Positions 1 through 10,726 are shown, counted from the stretch's first letter. The stretch is DNA of 64,000 bases from Fuerstiella marisgermanici (GCF_001983935.1 NZ_CP017641.1:4774001-4838000); one strand, 5' to 3'. Numbers and translations are program-made. The notes: generated by a model not told the origin, from the sequence alone.

Positions 1-83
1 AGGTACGCAACTCGCAAATAAAATGGCCAGCAAGGCAAATCGTACAACTCGCATTTTGGATTCCGTGATAAGACTTTGCGACA

Positions 84-130
84 GAAAAAATCAGGCAGCG
101 ACCACTCAAGGTCTGCAGACGACTGGTCGC
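84..130 (-). terminator. possible rho-independent terminator downstream of the pseudopilin gene
   Basis: Seven-base arms GCGACCA (98-104) and TGGTCGC (124-130) can pair, with a further GTCTGCAGAC palindrome in the loop. Read on the minus strand the hairpin is followed, after about seven bases, by a run of six T (complement of 85-90). It lies just past the end of the minus-strand gene at 185. The offset between stem and T-run makes this a moderate call. Confidence 0.4.
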
Positions 131-184
131 CCGCTTTACACATTGGAAGCGATCAGTCGGTCATACTGCAGGAAACACCGAGCA

Positions 185-1204
185 CTAAAATTCGCCCACT
201 ACATTCCCTTCGCCCATAGATGATAAGCTGTGCAACACACCGTTGATCCAGGTATCGTCGATGTTTTCTGAAAGGAAGCGAACTGATCCGTCGCCCATCA
301 AAACCTGGACTCCACCTGTATGAGGGCTGTCCAGCTGATTGTAATCATCGCCAAATCCCCAGCCAGTTGGAAACGCTCCGTTATCAATCCACCAGAAGCT
401 GTAATCTGGACCGCCCGTGACTTCGGTAAACGCGATGGTGTTGCTTGACCCGTCCGTGATATCTCGAAATCTTGACTTCGTGCCGCTTCCGAACAGACCT
501 TTGTAGCGAGAGAAACTGTTATCGAGGTGGCCACCGATTGGGCCGCCCATCGGCAGGTAGTTCGTCTGGCCTATTTCAGGAACATCCCCAAACCAGAACG
601 ATGACCCCCAGGTTCCGCTGCTACCTGAGCCACAACCGCCGCCGCTACCATCCGCGTCGGTGCACCACGAGTGCAATCCTGGCAGTTGTCCGGAGTTCGC
701 GATGCCTGGGTCAGACGGACACAGGTACATCGGAAACGTGATTTGAGCATCATCCCAATCAACGTCCCACCAGTTTTGACGACGGTTTTGTGGATCTGGG
801 TTCGGCAGGACGTCATAGCCCTTCCATGATGTGATCTTCTCGTAAAGGTTACCCTGCTCCATGTAGGGCAGCAGCAGTGCGTGAGCACTTATCGATGAAT
901 TCTGTTTCGTAATCGAAAGATCCCAGGAATCAAGCTTGGCTGGGCTCGGGCTATCTTCAAATGCGACTTTCGCCGGTGGGAAGTGATTGTAAGTATCGTG
1001 GTGGTTGTGAAGAGCTAAGCCGATTTGCTTGAGGTTGTTCTTGCACTGCGTCCGGCGGGCCGCTTCGCGAGCCTGTTGCACGGCAGGCAGCAACAGCGAA
1101 ATGAGGATCGCAATAATCGCAATCACAACCAAAAGCTCGATTAGGGTGAACCCGCCACGTGGGGCAGGAGCGGGCCGACCGCTTCTTGATTTCGTTCGAT
1201 TCAT
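185..1204 (-). CDS. DUF1559 domain protein with type IV pilin-like N-terminus
   Basis: A pseudopilin-like exported protein of about 339 residues. A short basic leader ends at a glycine followed by [16 protein letters not shown], the classic prepilin cleavage and hydrophobic helix. Near the C-terminus [12 protein letters not shown] fits the H-X9-DG signature of the planctomycete DUF1559 family. The middle carries paired cysteines and many Gly/Trp residues, as is usual for that family. I chose the ATG at 1204 because AGGAG (1214-1218, minus strand) sits nine bases upstream; the ATG at 1210 is only three bases away, and the longest frame to 1240 bypasses this site. Members occur in many copies per genome and their role (surface or pseudopilus component) is not established. 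Confidence 0.9.
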   Translation of the reverse strand: MNRTKSRSGRPAPAPRGGFTLIELLVVIAIIAILISLLLPAVQQAREAARRTQCKNNLKQIGLALHNHHDTYNHFPPAKVAFEDSPSPAKLDSWDLSITKQNSSISAHALLLPYMEQGNLYEKITSWKGYDVLPNPDPQNRRQNWWDVDWDDAQITFPMYLCPSDPGIANSGQLPGLHSWCTDADGSGGGCGSGSSGTWGSSFWFGDVPEIGQTNYLPMGGPIGGHLDNSFSRYKGLFGSGTKSRFRDITDGSSNTIAFTEVTGGPDYSFWWIDNGAFPTGWGFGDDYNQLDSPHTGGVQVLMGDGSVRFLSENIDDTWINGVLHSLSSMGEGNVVGEF

Positions 1205-1569
1205 CAACATTTTCTCCTCTCGGAAAATCAATAATAACAACAGACCGGGACGATCAACGCGTCCATACTAAGCTGAAAAAACGCGCCACGTAAGTAGTTA
1301 CTGGCGGATTTGCGGGCATCCGCGACAACTCCGATATTGGTGCAAACAGTCGCTTGCCCGCCGGTTGGCCCACTCGAAAGGCGGATGAACTCTGCCGCTC
1401 GCACCAAATCAAAAGAACGCGTTTACCGCTCCTCTACATGTAACACGCAAATTTCGTGCCCAGTCCGCAAAGCAAGGTTTCACGTGCTGTATGCTGCACG
1501 GATTGCCTGTTCACTCGGCGATTTGCGCTGTTTTAAGAGCAACGCAGCCTGGTTCACACCGTTGCTGCG
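1205..1569. other. intergenic, no gene supported
   Basis: These 365 bases separate two minus-strand genes. Open frames on the plus strand here lack a ribosome-binding site and any recognisable protein character. A six-base inverted repeat (GCAACG near 1539 with CGTTGC near 1560) lies just beyond the exporter stop codon but has no T-run, so I do not call a terminator. The promoter of the pseudopilin gene must lie in the right-hand part. Confidence 0.5.
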
Positions 1570-3969
1570 CTAGTTGTCGCCTTGCGGCTCGCCCAAATCC
1601 GTGGGCGTCTCTGTCTGCACCTGACGGCGGCCGCGTCCGGCAAACAGGTTCAACAGCGCGGGCAGAAGGATGACATCGCCGGGCAGGGCGGAGCACATCG
1701 TGATGGCGGTTAACTCTGCAAAGCGGCGAGTCGGGACAAAGTCTGAGAAGATCAGAACACTTAAACCGCTGACAACCAGCACGCTTGTCAGCACGATTGC
1801 TCGACCACTGGTATGAAGCGTGTTTCGCACGGCTTCCAGTGGTTCGGCATTGCGGCGCTCGTCGCGGAAGCGAGCCAGAAAATGGATCGTGTCGTCCACA
1901 GCAATCCCGAGGCTAATTGCAAAGACCAAAACGTTGCCCGCCGTGAGTTCGTAACCTCGCAGGTGCAGGTAGCCGAGTGTCATCACCAGCGGAAACATGT
2001 TCGGCACAGCAGCGATCAGGCCAATCCGTAGCGAACGAAACAGCAGAGTGATCAGCAAAAAGATAACGCCCGAAGCCGTCACCAACGACGTAAATAAATC
2101 GCGTACGAAGGCGTCCATGCAAAAGGCGTGCAGGTAGGCGTCGCCCGTGATGGCAAAGGAGATATTTTGTGGTAACTCCTTTTTCAGAATCACATCAACA
2201 TCAGCGATCAGAGCTTTCATACCCGCACTGCCAACGTCATGAATTCTCATCATCACTCGCGCGGCCGGTTCTTCGCGAGCAAGAAACGAAGACGTCACTT
2301 CGGGGTCACCGATTTGGCGCAGAGCCAGTTGGATACGTTTTAGGGACGCACCGATCGCCTCAGAATCACCTTCCAACGTGCGGCCGCGATCAAAGGACGA
2401 CAGGAACTCAATGTAATCGCGATAGAAGGTAACTCGCTCGTCCAGTCCGATCGCCTCACGAACTTTCGCCAGTGCCAATGCGACTTCCGGTTGAAAGAGT
2501 TCTTCGCGCGTGTCGGCCTGCAACTGGATTTCCAGCGAGATCAAGCCGGACATGTGTTCGTCGATTTTCCGAACGGCTTCCATCGTGGGATGGTCACCAT
2601 CATAGGTTTCAAACATATAAGAATTGACGGGAATGTTCCGAGCACTCCAGACCGTCCACCCGGCAAGCAGCAGATGAAAGGCCACGATAGCCACCGAGTA
2701 CCGACCAATCATCGTGCCGAAAGTTTTCCACATCGTGTCCAGTCGAGATGTCTTGAGACGGACGTTTTCGGTTGTTGCCGGGACTGTCGAATCTGCTGCA
2801 GGCGACGACTTTTTATGGTTATTGTCTGCACGGCGAGCGAGGGCCGAGCCGCAGAGAATGAGTGTCTGTGGGAGCACGAACATCAGACCGAAATAACAGC
2901 AGGCCATGCCAGCGGCCGCCTGCACGGCCAGCGATTGAAGCAGTTCGGATCGAGCGACCAGCAGGCTGCCGAAACCGATCCCCGTGGTGGCCAGCGTCAG
3001 CAAACAGGTCCTGCTCATTTCCATCATCGTCGTTTTGGCACAGGTCGCGTAGTCGTTTCCGGACTGCCGCACTTCCACCTGAAACCGGCTAAGCACGTGC
3101 ACGTTGTTCGCCGCGCCGATAATCAGCAGCAGCGCGGGAATCATGTTGCTCATCACAGAAAACATGATGCCGAACCAGCCCATCAGCCCCATCGTCATCA
3201 CGACAGACGTGAGTGCGGCGACGAGGCACAGCAGCGTCACCTTGAAACTGCGAAAAATGATGAACGACACAACCAGAAACAGTGCACTGCACAGCGGGAC
3301 CATTTGTGTCTGATCGCGAATGATGCTGTTGATCACATCCACTCGAATCGCGGGCACGCCGGATACAAATGTGTCTGTGTTCGCCGGAGTTGGCAGCCGC
3401 GCGATCACATCGGTGATCGCGTTGACTCGCTCTGTCACGGCCGTGATCGAACGAGCGGCCGGGTCGAGGTCGATAAGCGTCATCATCATCTGATTGTCAG
3501 AACTGATCAGCGTATCGTTCAACAACGGAAGACGTTCAACACGATCGAGCAGGTAGTCGCGGTCAGAATACAGTTCTTCGCTTAACAAATGTGACCATGT
3601 CACTCGATCGTTACCACGTATGTTGATGCGCGGGCGTTCCAGAGTTGCCAGCGAAGTGACGACGCGCACGCCTTCAAGGTCGCGCACTCCGTCGGCCAGA
3701 TCTTTCATCCAGCGCAGGCAATCTTCTCTTAGCAGCGACTGCTCATCGACAGCTTCCAGCACGACCAGCACGATGCTGTCTTCAAAGCGAAACATCTTCT
3801 TGTGTGCTTCGCTGAATTCGACTGAGTTGTCCTCACCGATGTACACCTGCTGCGGCGAAAAATCGATTCGAAGTCGCAGCGCACCCAGGCCGATCAGCAA
3901 TGTGAACGTTGTCACCGCCAACAGTGTCGACTTAGGTCGTGCGATCAGGAAGTCGAACAGGCGGGACAT
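1570..3969 (-). CDS. RND/MMPL superfamily membrane transporter
   Basis: An inner-membrane exporter of about 799 residues with the duplicated RND plan: a first helix near residues 9-28, a large periplasmic loop, a block of helices from about 225 to 390 (with a sterol-sensing-domain-like stretch), another helix near 430, a second large loop, and a final helix block from about 645 to 785. The single-chain length fits MMPL/HAE-type permeases, which move lipids or hydrophobic substrates by proton motive force; the substrate cannot be read from sequence. An ATG at 3969 is preferred to a TTG one codon earlier. No adaptor or outer-membrane partner gene is adjacent. Confidence 0.88.
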   Translation of the reverse strand: MSRLFDFLIARPKSTLLAVTTFTLLIGLGALRLRIDFSPQQVYIGEDNSVEFSEAHKKMFRFEDSIVLVVLEAVDEQSLLREDCLRWMKDLADGVRDLEGVRVVTSLATLERPRINIRGNDRVTWSHLLSEELYSDRDYLLDRVERLPLLNDTLISSDNQMMMTLIDLDPAARSITAVTERVNAITDVIARLPTPANTDTFVSGVPAIRVDVINSIIRDQTQMVPLCSALFLVVSFIIFRSFKVTLLCLVAALTSVVMTMGLMGWFGIMFSVMSNMIPALLLIIGAANNVHVLSRFQVEVRQSGNDYATCAKTTMMEMSRTCLLTLATTGIGFGSLLVARSELLQSLAVQAAAGMACCYFGLMFVLPQTLILCGSALARRADNNHKKSSPAADSTVPATTENVRLKTSRLDTMWKTFGTMIGRYSVAIVAFHLLLAGWTVWSARNIPVNSYMFETYDGDHPTMEAVRKIDEHMSGLISLEIQLQADTREELFQPEVALALAKVREAIGLDERVTFYRDYIEFLSSFDRGRTLEGDSEAIGASLKRIQLALRQIGDPEVTSSFLAREEPAARVMMRIHDVGSAGMKALIADVDVILKKELPQNISFAITGDAYLHAFCMDAFVRDLFTSLVTASGVIFLLITLLFRSLRIGLIAAVPNMFPLVMTLGYLHLRGYELTAGNVLVFAISLGIAVDDTIHFLARFRDERRNAEPLEAVRNTLHTSGRAIVLTSVLVVSGLSVLIFSDFVPTRRFAELTAITMCSALPGDVILLPALLNLFAGRGRRQVQTETPTDLGEPQGDN

Positions 3970-4115
3970 CAACAGTGCAATATTCTTCGGTTATCACAAC
4001 GACGCGGCGGGCCGGCACAGAGATGTTCGCAAAGGCACGAGCTGATTCCCAGCATAGAATAGCCACAGAAGCCGATTTTGCAGCCGCCAGTGCGTATCGA
4101 AACGGTGGTTACAGA

Positions 4116-5315
4116 TTAACGTGCGTCGCTGGCCGGTTCGCGATTCAAAAACACGAAGCAGCCCAGCTTCGACGCGGTCAGCACATCGACCCGCCCGTCG
4201 TTGTTTACATCGGCCGCAGTAATCTGCACTCCAACGCCGGATTTGCTGTCGATTAAGTGTGGCACGAATTTTACGCCACCGTCTTTATCGCGTTGAAGCT
4301 GAAACCAGTAGACCACCTGAGCCGCGTTGGGTTCGACGTCGCCCTTTGGTCCATGAGCCCACATGCGTTTTCCGACGATGACGTCTTTCAGTCCGTCGCC
4401 ATCGATGTCTGCGTGAGCCAGAGCATGTGGCTGGCTGAATGCCGCGCCGAATTCCTTTTCTCGCGATCGGTCATGCATCATTAGGTGCTGAACAAACGGG
4501 AACTCGCCAGACGGACGCTGGTTTTCGTACCAGGCCAATCCCCAACCGTGCGCGTCAACGGCGGAGATCACATCGTTGTCGCCGTCCGCATCTACGTCGT
4601 CGACGAACATTTGAGCTCCGCCGACTTCGAGCGAAAATTTGCCTCGCGTGAACGGCCAGTTACCAGCCTGCGATTTTTCCGGCTGACGGTACCAGCCATC
4701 GTTGACGATCATGTCCAGCCGACCGTCACCATCCACATCGCCGACGCCCTGCCCATGATAGAACTGCGGCCAATCCTCGTTTTCGCCAACCGGAGTGAAC
4801 TTCCACGGTTCGTACGGCTCCGCAGGATTAGGCTGGATGTAGCCCCAGCGGCCGTCCCAGTGACAAATTAACTGAGGCACGCCATCGCCGTTGAGATCAA
4901 CCAGTTCCGGCGACTCACCGCGAACGCGTTCAAACACGAAGTGAGACTTCCAAAGCTCATCAGACTCGCCTGGATTTTCGTACCACTTCGCTTCGTGTTT
5001 GTGAACTCGGCCAAGGACCAGAACATCCGGCTTTCCGTCGCTGTTAAAGTCGTGAACGAAGGTAAACATCGCGTTGCTGGGACTGTCGGCCATCGGCAGC
5101 GCGACGGGTTCATAGATTTCGTGAGCGACTTTGAACTCCGGGCCTTCATACCAGAACGGCCCGGCGGCGATATCCGGATGTCCGTCGGAATTGATGTCGC
5201 CGGACGTGATACCGTCGCAATAGTAGCGTTCGGTCAGAACCTGTTTTTCGAAGCTGACATTCGGCTGGAAGAACGACGCACCAGCGAGTAGAGACCAAAC
5301 GGCAATAGCGTTCAT
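4116..5315 (-). CDS. secreted FG-GAP/VCBS repeat protein
   Basis: A protein of 399 residues with an N-terminal signal peptide (MNAIAVWSLLAGASFFQPNV) and at least seven calcium-binding loops of the form DxNxDGxxD, for example DINSDGHPD, DFNSDGKPD, DVDGDGRLD, DIDGDGLKD and DVNNDGRVD. Such repeats build a beta-propeller like the integrin alpha head and are common in extracellular planctomycete proteins; the ligand is unknown. The ATG at 5315 is preferred because AGGA lies seven bases upstream and a signal peptide follows at once; the longer frame to 5363 has neither. The divergent neighbour is the interrupted hydrolase. Confidence 0.88.
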   Translation of the reverse strand: MNAIAVWSLLAGASFFQPNVSFEKQVLTERYYCDGITSGDINSDGHPDIAAGPFWYEGPEFKVAHEIYEPVALPMADSPSNAMFTFVHDFNSDGKPDVLVLGRVHKHEAKWYENPGESDELWKSHFVFERVRGESPELVDLNGDGVPQLICHWDGRWGYIQPNPAEPYEPWKFTPVGENEDWPQFYHGQGVGDVDGDGRLDMIVNDGWYRQPEKSQAGNWPFTRGKFSLEVGGAQMFVDDVDADGDNDVISAVDAHGWGLAWYENQRPSGEFPFVQHLMMHDRSREKEFGAAFSQPHALAHADIDGDGLKDVIVGKRMWAHGPKGDVEPNAAQVVYWFQLQRDKDGGVKFVPHLIDSKSGVGVQITAADVNNDGRVDVLTASKLGCFVFLNREPASDAR

Positions 5316-5607
5316 GTTTATTCCTGAAATATTTAAAGCAATCAGCCGTTCAATGTGGGGCAATCGCCAATCAAAGTAAAGTGAGTCGCCCGGTGGGGTT
5401 CAAGTTTTGCAAACGCCGCGACGAGTCCAGTTCGCTATTCACCGGCTGTGGCGGATCACAATAGCATTGTCGGTTGACGGAAAAATGTTGCGAAGGAAGA
5501 ATCGCGTTCGTGAATTCTGCGCAGCTGCAAAATCCCAGCACGCCTGCCGCATTGTGCTCATCGCCAAACGAACGCTCCCTGACAACGCTTACTAAATACA
5601 ATTACCA

Positions 5608-6000
5608 ATGCCCGCCACCCCGTCACTCATCGCCGAACGAATTCAGCACGTCGCTGAATCGTCCAACATTCAGCAACTGGACGTCTGCTACGGCGGCGCG
5701 GCGGATCAGATTGGTGTTCAGTACTCGGCCAAAACAAGTTCAGCGTCATCAGAAACGGACGCCTCTGCCGGCAACCGCCGGTATCTGATCGCGTCGATTA
5801 CCAAACCGATCGTGGCGATGGCCGCGTTAATGCTGGCGGCGGAAGGTGAGTTCAGTCTGGTGGATCGCATCGATTCACTGTTGCCAATGTTTCGGAAAGC
5901 CGCCTTTCGACGCATTAAAGTTCGGCACCTGTTGACTCATACTTCCGGCTTTCCGGACATGCTTCCCGCCAATACGGAACTGCGGGCCGCTCATGCGCCG
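5608..6000 (+). pseudogene. serine hydrolase (beta-lactamase/class C-like), N-terminal half, disrupted by IS
   Basis: The first 131 codons of a serine hydrolase of the beta-lactamase family (PF00144-like esterase/DD-peptidase group). The catalytic SxxK motif is present as SITK in IASITKPIVAMAAL, and VRHLLTHTSGFPD is the typical loop that follows. The frame runs into an insertion sequence at 6001, whose first three bases (TAG) end it. The missing half resumes at 7268 in the same frame. No strong ribosome-binding site precedes the ATG at 5608. The fragment lacks the YxN-type motif and should not be active. Joined across the insertion the protein would have 374 residues, normal for the family. 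Confidence 0.9.
5991..6000. repeat. 10-bp target-site duplication, left copy
   Basis: TCATGCGCCG at 5991-6000 is repeated exactly at 7258-7267, immediately outside the two ends of the insertion sequence. A 10-bp duplication is within the range known for ISAs1-family elements. The perfect match suggests a fairly recent insertion. Confidence 0.95.
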
Positions 6001-7257
6001 TAGGCGGATTGCGCGACATTGGATAAGATGGTATAGATGGCAACCTTCAGTGTCAGTGTGATGTTTCACGCTGCTATGTGTGCTGAAATGTTTGAGCCGC
6101 GAAAGGATTCCTGCCATGCCTTTGTCCACCAGTTTTGTCGATCATTTCTCTGATGTTACGGATCCAAGGCGCGGTGAGCCGGTCTATCCGCTTCAAAATA
6201 TTCTGTTCATTGCAGTCTGTGCTGTGATCAGTGGCGCGGATGATTTTGTCGCGATTGCGAAGTTTGGCAGAACGAAACGAGATTGGTTTGCGAAGTATCT
6301 CGATCTGTCCGCAGGGATTCCGTCGCACGATCGTTTCAACGCCATCCTCGCTCTGATTCGTCCTGCAGAATTTGAAAAGTGCTTACTGAATTGGATCACT
6401 TCTCTGCAGAAAATCAGTGACGGACAAATCATCGCGATCGATGGTAAGACACTCCGTCGCAGCTATGACAAAGCCAGTGGCAAGTCGGCCATCCACATGG
6501 TCAGTGCATGGGCCACAGCCAATCATATCAGTCTCGGGCAAGTCGTCGTCGATGCGAAGAGTAATGAGATTACGGCGATTCCCAAACTGCTGGAATTGAT
6601 CGAGGTTTCCGGTGCTTTAGTGACGATTGACGCCATGGGTTGCCAAACGGAAATCGCGTCGAAGATTGTCGACGCAGAGGCGGACTATTGTCTTGCCGCG
6701 AAAGGCAATCAGCCCACGCTACACGCAGGTCTTGTCGCGTTCTTCGCCGACCATTTGGAAGATGACTTTGCACGCTGTCCGGTGCGACGATTTGAAACGA
6801 AAGAAAACACCGGCGGCCGCGAAGATTTGCGACAGTATCTGATCTGTCGTGCGCCGGAGGATCTTCCGGACGCACATCGCTGGAAGAACCTGAAGGCGAT
6901 CGGGATCGCGATCAACAACACTCTCCGCGACGGCAAAATGTGCATCGGCATCCGCTATTACATTTTAAGCCGTTATGTCTCCGGCCGTCGTTTCGCCGAA
7001 GCTGTGCGGAGCCATTGGGGTGTCGAGAACAATTTGCATTGGCAACTGGACGTCACTTTCCAGGAAGATCAATCGAGGATCCGTAAAGGCCACGCAGACA
7101 TGAACTTCAGCATCCTTCGCCGCACGGCGTTGAGTCTTCTGAAAAACGAATCCACAGCCAAGGTGGGGATCAAAAACAAAAGACTCAATGCTGCCTGGGA
7201 TGAGACATACCTCGCGAAAGTCCTGTTCGGCAAATGACTTAACGTGCAATCCCCCTG
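6001..7257 (+). mobile_element. ISAs1-family insertion sequence, complete, 1257 bp
   Basis: The element is bounded by imperfect terminal inverted repeats: the left end starts TAGGCGGATTGCGCG and the right end, read inward on the minus strand, starts CAGGGGGATTGCACG, matching at 12 of 15 positions. It carries one transposase gene on the plus strand that fills most of its length. A perfect 10-bp target duplication flanks it. It inserted in the same orientation as the host hydrolase gene. Both ends and the transposase look intact, so it may still be mobile. Confidence 0.95.
6116..7237 (+). CDS. ISAs1-family transposase
   Basis: A DDE transposase of 373 residues, full length for the ISAs1 (H-repeat-associated) family. 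The three acidic positions are visible: IAIDGKTLRRS, VTIDAMGCQ, and the glutamate in HWGVENNLHWQLDV. The N-terminal DPRR and LGF-like hydrophobic stretch also fit the family. I chose the ATG at 6116 because AAAGGA lies eight bases upstream and the protein then starts MPLSTSFVDHF; the longer frame from 6080 adds twelve residues without a ribosome site. No frameshift or stop interrupts it. Confidence 0.95.
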   Translation: MPLSTSFVDHFSDVTDPRRGEPVYPLQNILFIAVCAVISGADDFVAIAKFGRTKRDWFAKYLDLSAGIPSHDRFNAILALIRPAEFEKCLLNWITSLQKISDGQIIAIDGKTLRRSYDKASGKSAIHMVSAWATANHISLGQVVVDAKSNEITAIPKLLELIEVSGALVTIDAMGCQTEIASKIVDAEADYCLAAKGNQPTLHAGLVAFFADHLEDDFARCPVRRFETKENTGGREDLRQYLICRAPEDLPDAHRWKNLKAIGIAINNTLRDGKMCIGIRYYILSRYVSGRRFAEAVRSHWGVENNLHWQLDVTFQEDQSRIRKGHADMNFSILRRTALSLLKNESTAKVGIKNKRLNAAWDETYLAKVLFGK

Positions 7258-7267
7258 TCATGCGCCG
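7258..7267. repeat. 10-bp target-site duplication, right copy
   Basis: TCATGCGCCG, identical to 5991-6000. Codon phase runs from CCG at 5998-6000 to CTT at 7268, so loss of the element and one copy of this repeat would rejoin the hydrolase frame without change. Confidence 0.95.
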
Positions 7268-7999
7268 CTTGACGACTTTCTGCGACACGCAGCCGACGTG
7301 CCACTCGATTTTTCGACGGCAACGGACTGCCGATATTCGAGTGTCGGGTTTTTGCTGTTGGGAGCGATCGTTGAAAAGGCAACCGGATTGCCGCTGCCAG
7401 AAATTCTGCGGCGAGAGTTCTTTGGTCCTTTACGAATGCAGGATACATGGCTGGGCGTCCCGGAAAATCGAGCGGACGAACTACTACCAACGGTGCTGCC
7501 GTCCATCCTTCCCGCGTGGCAGGCAGAGCCCGACACCGGCGAGGACGCTGTTGAAAGTGGCAACGACTGGGGCTGGAACAGCCGCTATTGGCGCACTCTG
7601 GGAGCACCGTGGGGCGGCATGATTTCTTCCGCCGGCGATCTGGGACGGTACGCCGCCATGATGCTAAGCGGAGGTTTCAGCGACGCGGGAGAACGCATTC
7701 TGCCGAACGCCGTCGTGCAGGCAGCGATGGCAAATCAGACCGGCGAATTGGCGGCGCAGGCAGACTTCGTCGGCGCGGCGCGAGCGTGGGGGCTTGGTTG
7801 GCGGCAAAACTGGCCCGGACATTCGGCTTCGTTTGGCGATTTCCTTTCGCCCACTGCCTTTGGTCATTGGGGAGCCACCGGAACCACGATGTGGATGGAT
7901 CCGGCGAGTCAGCAGTTCGCCGCCATCCTGACCACGACGCCGTACGAAGAAAGCTGCTCAGCGATTCAACGCGTATCCAACATCGTGACGGTGTTGTAA
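7268..7999 (+). pseudogene. serine hydrolase, C-terminal half, disrupted by IS
   Basis: The remaining 243 codons of the hydrolase begun at 5608. The frame starts LDDFLRHAADVPLDF and soon shows YSSVGFLLLGAIVEKATG, the tyrosine motif region (YxN/S) that in beta-lactamase-like esterases helps activate the SxxK serine. HWGATGTTMW near the end corresponds to the third conserved (KTG/HxG-like) motif. An ATG at 7244 inside the IS end and target repeat is in frame and could allow translation of this half, but without the catalytic serine it should be inactive. It converges with the histidine kinase gene, which ends 34 bases away. Confidence 0.9.
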
Positions 8000-8032
8000 C
8001 GACGGACGTTGCAATGAGGATTGCGGACGCAG

Positions 8033-10702
8033 TCAGACGGGGCACTCTGTGAGCCCGCGAACGTGGATCTGCGACGCGATCTTTGTGATTTCCAACAGCT
8101 CCTCCGACATACCGGTCGTCACTTTGTCGGCGGCAAGCTGGTGCAGGCGTTGAGCCGGGCCGGTGAACGCAGGGAAGCCGACCGTGCCGCCCGTACCCTT
8201 CAGCTTGTGCGACAGATCCAGAATCCTGGTGAAGTCCTCCTGTTCGATGGCGTCAGAAATCTGCCCCAACGTCTGAGGCAATGACTGCACGAACTGCACA
8301 ACGATTTCGAAGAACTCAGGGATCTCAAGTGGAAGCGTCGATTCAACAGGCGGCAACGCAGCTGCAGGTCGCTCCGGCTGATATTCTTCGTCACGGTCGC
8401 TGAAGTGTGCCGACGGTGAAGCAGTGGCTTCTGGTAACTCGGCAAGCATTTCGTCGATAGGCGTCACTTCCGCAATCGGCTCCACAGCACACAGCGAGTG
8501 GGTGCTCGGTTCATCAGTGCTTAGCAACGAAGGACTATCTTCCTCTATTGGCGTTTCGTCGAGCGGTAGAATCTCGGCCAGCGTGGCTAACAGCTTGTCG
8601 ATGTCGATAGGTTTGGTCAAAAACCCCGAACAACCAGCCTCAGTACAGCGATCGCGGTCCGACTGCATCACGTTGGCCGTAAGCGCCATAATTGGCGCCT
8701 CGATACCGGCGGCGCGCAGTTTTCTGGTGGCCGTAAAACCGTCCATCACCGGCATCTGCATGTCCATCAGCAGCAGGTCGAAGTCTCCGCCGCTCGCCTT
8801 TTCGACGGCTTGCAAACCGTTTTCCGCCTGGTCGACGATCAGCCCGGATTTCGTCAGCACGAGGCTAACCAGCTGACGGTTGGCAGGCGTGTCGTCGGTA
8901 ACGAGCACTCGCGACGGCTGAAAGCGAATGGTCAGCCCCGACTGCTGACCAGGTTGGTTCAATCGTGCAGTCTGCTGAACGGCGGTTTCATGATCGATCA
9001 AGACAACGTCAGCAAGCTCACCCGGCGAAACGGTAAACGAGAACGTGCTGCCTACGCCCGGCTGACTTTCGACGGCGATGTTCCCGCCCAACGCCTCCGT
9101 TAAGCGTTTGCTGATGGCCAGCCCCAGACCGGTGCCACCAAATCGTCGAGTAACCGAACTGTCGGCCTGCACAAATTCCTGAAAGATCTTCCCACACTGT
9201 TCGCTGGTCATCCCCACACCGGTATCGGTCACTCGAAACCGCACGCGAGGCTGACCGGCTTCGACAACGGTGTCGGCCACCAGACGCACACCGCCGGTTT
9301 CCGTGAACTTGACCGCGTTGCCAACCAGGTTCATCAAAACCTGACGCAGCCGCGTGGGATCAGATTCGATGGTCGATGGAATCTGACCTTCGATCACGTG
9401 ATCCAGTGTGATGCCCTGCTCGACAGCTTTCATCTTCATCACGCTGACAACTTCGGTCATCAGTTCCCACGGATTGCACGGACGAATTTCCAGTTCCATG
9501 CGGCCGGATTCGATCTTGGACAAGTCCAGAATGTCGTTGATCAGACCAACAAGGTGAGTCCCGCTGGCGTGGATCGTGTTGAGGTATTCTCGCCGAGTAA
9601 CTTCATCGTCTTCCATGCCGCGGCGCAAAATGTCGGTGAAGCCCACGATGGCGTTCATCGGGTTACGAATTTCATGGCTCATGTTCGCCAGAAAACTACT
9701 CTTGGCTTCGTTGGCCGCTTCGGCTTCGTCCTTGGCTTCGCGCAGTTCGATCTTATTTTTCTCAAGCACGGTGACCTCGTCGAATGTCACCATGACGCCG
9801 CGGTTTTCGCCGTTGTTGCCCGCAAGCGGAGAACAGTTGACTCGCAGAATCCGCGCCGGACCACCGCCGTCGTTGCACAATTGCATCATGACGTTGGAAA
9901 CGGATTCCTGCGTCGCCAGCGTGTTCGCCCACGGCATGCTGCCTTCGTCGCCGTCATTTTCGATGAGTCGAAAATTCAGTGCGGACGCTTTCTCTCCGAT
10001 CAGTTTGTCGGTGTCATGCCCGGTCAACTTTTCCATCGCGCTGTTGGCCAGCAGGACGCGATCGTTCAGCCCGACAATCATTAGACCTTCCGACAGAATG
10101 TCCAGGGCTTCTCGCACGCGCCGCGGGATGGCGTGCGATGGGTCCAGGTTCTTGAGGACCATGGTCAGAAACCAGCGGAACGAAAAGAACGCGACGGGAC
10201 CGCAGAACACAAGCAACGTAGTCATGCGCGACTGGAACTGCCCGAATCGCCCCGCCGGACGCAGTGGTTCGAACGCGACTTCGATACGGCCCCAGTTGTC
10301 CTGTCGCTGAGCAGACAGGGTCACGTGCATAAATCGTTCAGTTGAATGTTCGCCAAAATCAGCGGGCCAGGTTTCATTGTGCGGCCCGGCCTGGAGGATT
10401 AGCTGACCGTCATTCGTGCGGACTCCGGCGGACAGAAGCTGTTTGTGTCGGTTGACCAGAAGTTCCATCACGCCCTGCAGCTTTTGCAGTTGCCCTGCTT
10501 CAATAATCGGCGCACTGCTGAAAGCCAGCGATTCCACAATTTGAACGCGATTCGCGGTCACGATCCGTTCTTCATCGGGGATGAGCTTCAGATAGTTGGC
10601 GGCCATCAAAATGCCCAGCATCGAGCACACCAGGCCAAGCGTGATTCGCGTGGCGGCGGTGAAGCGGAACATGGCAGGGAGTTTTAACTTGAGGTTTGGC
10701 AT
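8033..10702 (-). CDS. hybrid sensor histidine kinase with receiver and HPt domains
   Basis: A membrane-bound phosphorelay kinase of 889 residues. Visible in order: helix at 15-38, a short extracytoplasmic region, a second helix at about 160-182, a PAS-like domain at 200-315, HisKA with phospho-acceptor His343 in MSHEIRNPM, an ATPase domain with N box [10 protein letters not shown]1 DTGVGM and G2 GTGLGLA, a receiver domain with Asp647 in LLLMDMQMP and Lys in LTKP, and a C-terminal HPt domain with His832 in SHKLKGTGG. All phosphotransfer residues are present, so the chain can carry out most of a relay itself; the output regulator is not nearby. It starts 24 bases after the stop codon of the giant surface protein gene on the same strand, suggesting co-transcription. 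Confidence 0.93.
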   Translation of the reverse strand: MPNLKLKLPAMFRFTAATRITLGLVCSMLGILMAANYLKLIPDEERIVTANRVQIVESLAFSSAPIIEAGQLQKLQGVMELLVNRHKQLLSAGVRTNDGQLILQAGPHNETWPADFGEHSTERFMHVTLSAQRQDNWGRIEVAFEPLRPAGRFGQFQSRMTTLLVFCGPVAFFSFRWFLTMVLKNLDPSHAIPRRVREALDILSEGLMIVGLNDRVLLANSAMEKLTGHDTDKLIGEKASALNFRLIENDGDEGSMPWANTLATQESVSNVMMQLCNDGGGPARILRVNCSPLAGNNGENRGVMVTFDEVTVLEKNKIELREAKDEAEAANEAKSSFLANMSHEIRNPMNAIVGFTDILRRGMEDDEVTRREYLNTIHASGTHLVGLINDILDLSKIESGRMELEIRPCNPWELMTEVVSVMKMKAVEQGITLDHVIEGQIPSTIESDPTRLRQVLMNLVGNAVKFTETGGVRLVADTVVEAGQPRVRFRVTDTGVGMTSEQCGKIFQEFVQADSSVTRRFGGTGLGLAISKRLTEALGGNIAVESQPGVGSTFSFTVSPGELADVVLIDHETAVQQTARLNQPGQQSGLTIRFQPSRVLVTDDTPANRQLVSLVLTKSGLIVDQAENGLQAVEKASGGDFDLLLMDMQMPVMDGFTATRKLRAAGIEAPIMALTANVMQSDRDRCTEAGCSGFLTKPIDIDKLLATLAEILPLDETPIEEDSPSLLSTDEPSTHSLCAVEPIAEVTPIDEMLAELPEATASPSAHFSDRDEEYQPERPAAALPPVESTLPLEIPEFFEIVVQFVQSLPQTLGQISDAIEQEDFTRILDLSHKLKGTGGTVGFPAFTGPAQRLHQLAADKVTTGMSEELLEITKIASQIHVRGLTECPV

Positions 10703-10726
10703 TGTTATTTTCAGGCTCGTGGCCGG

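Noticed and set aside
23-223. 66-residue frame at the left edge
   Set aside because: It overlaps the terminator-like hairpin and the end of the pseudopilin gene and has no ribosome site.
2491-3585. 364-residue open frame antisense to the RND exporter
   Set aside because: It lies wholly inside the exporter gene, lacks a ribosome site and is low in hydrophobic pattern; long antisense frames are expected with this codon bias.
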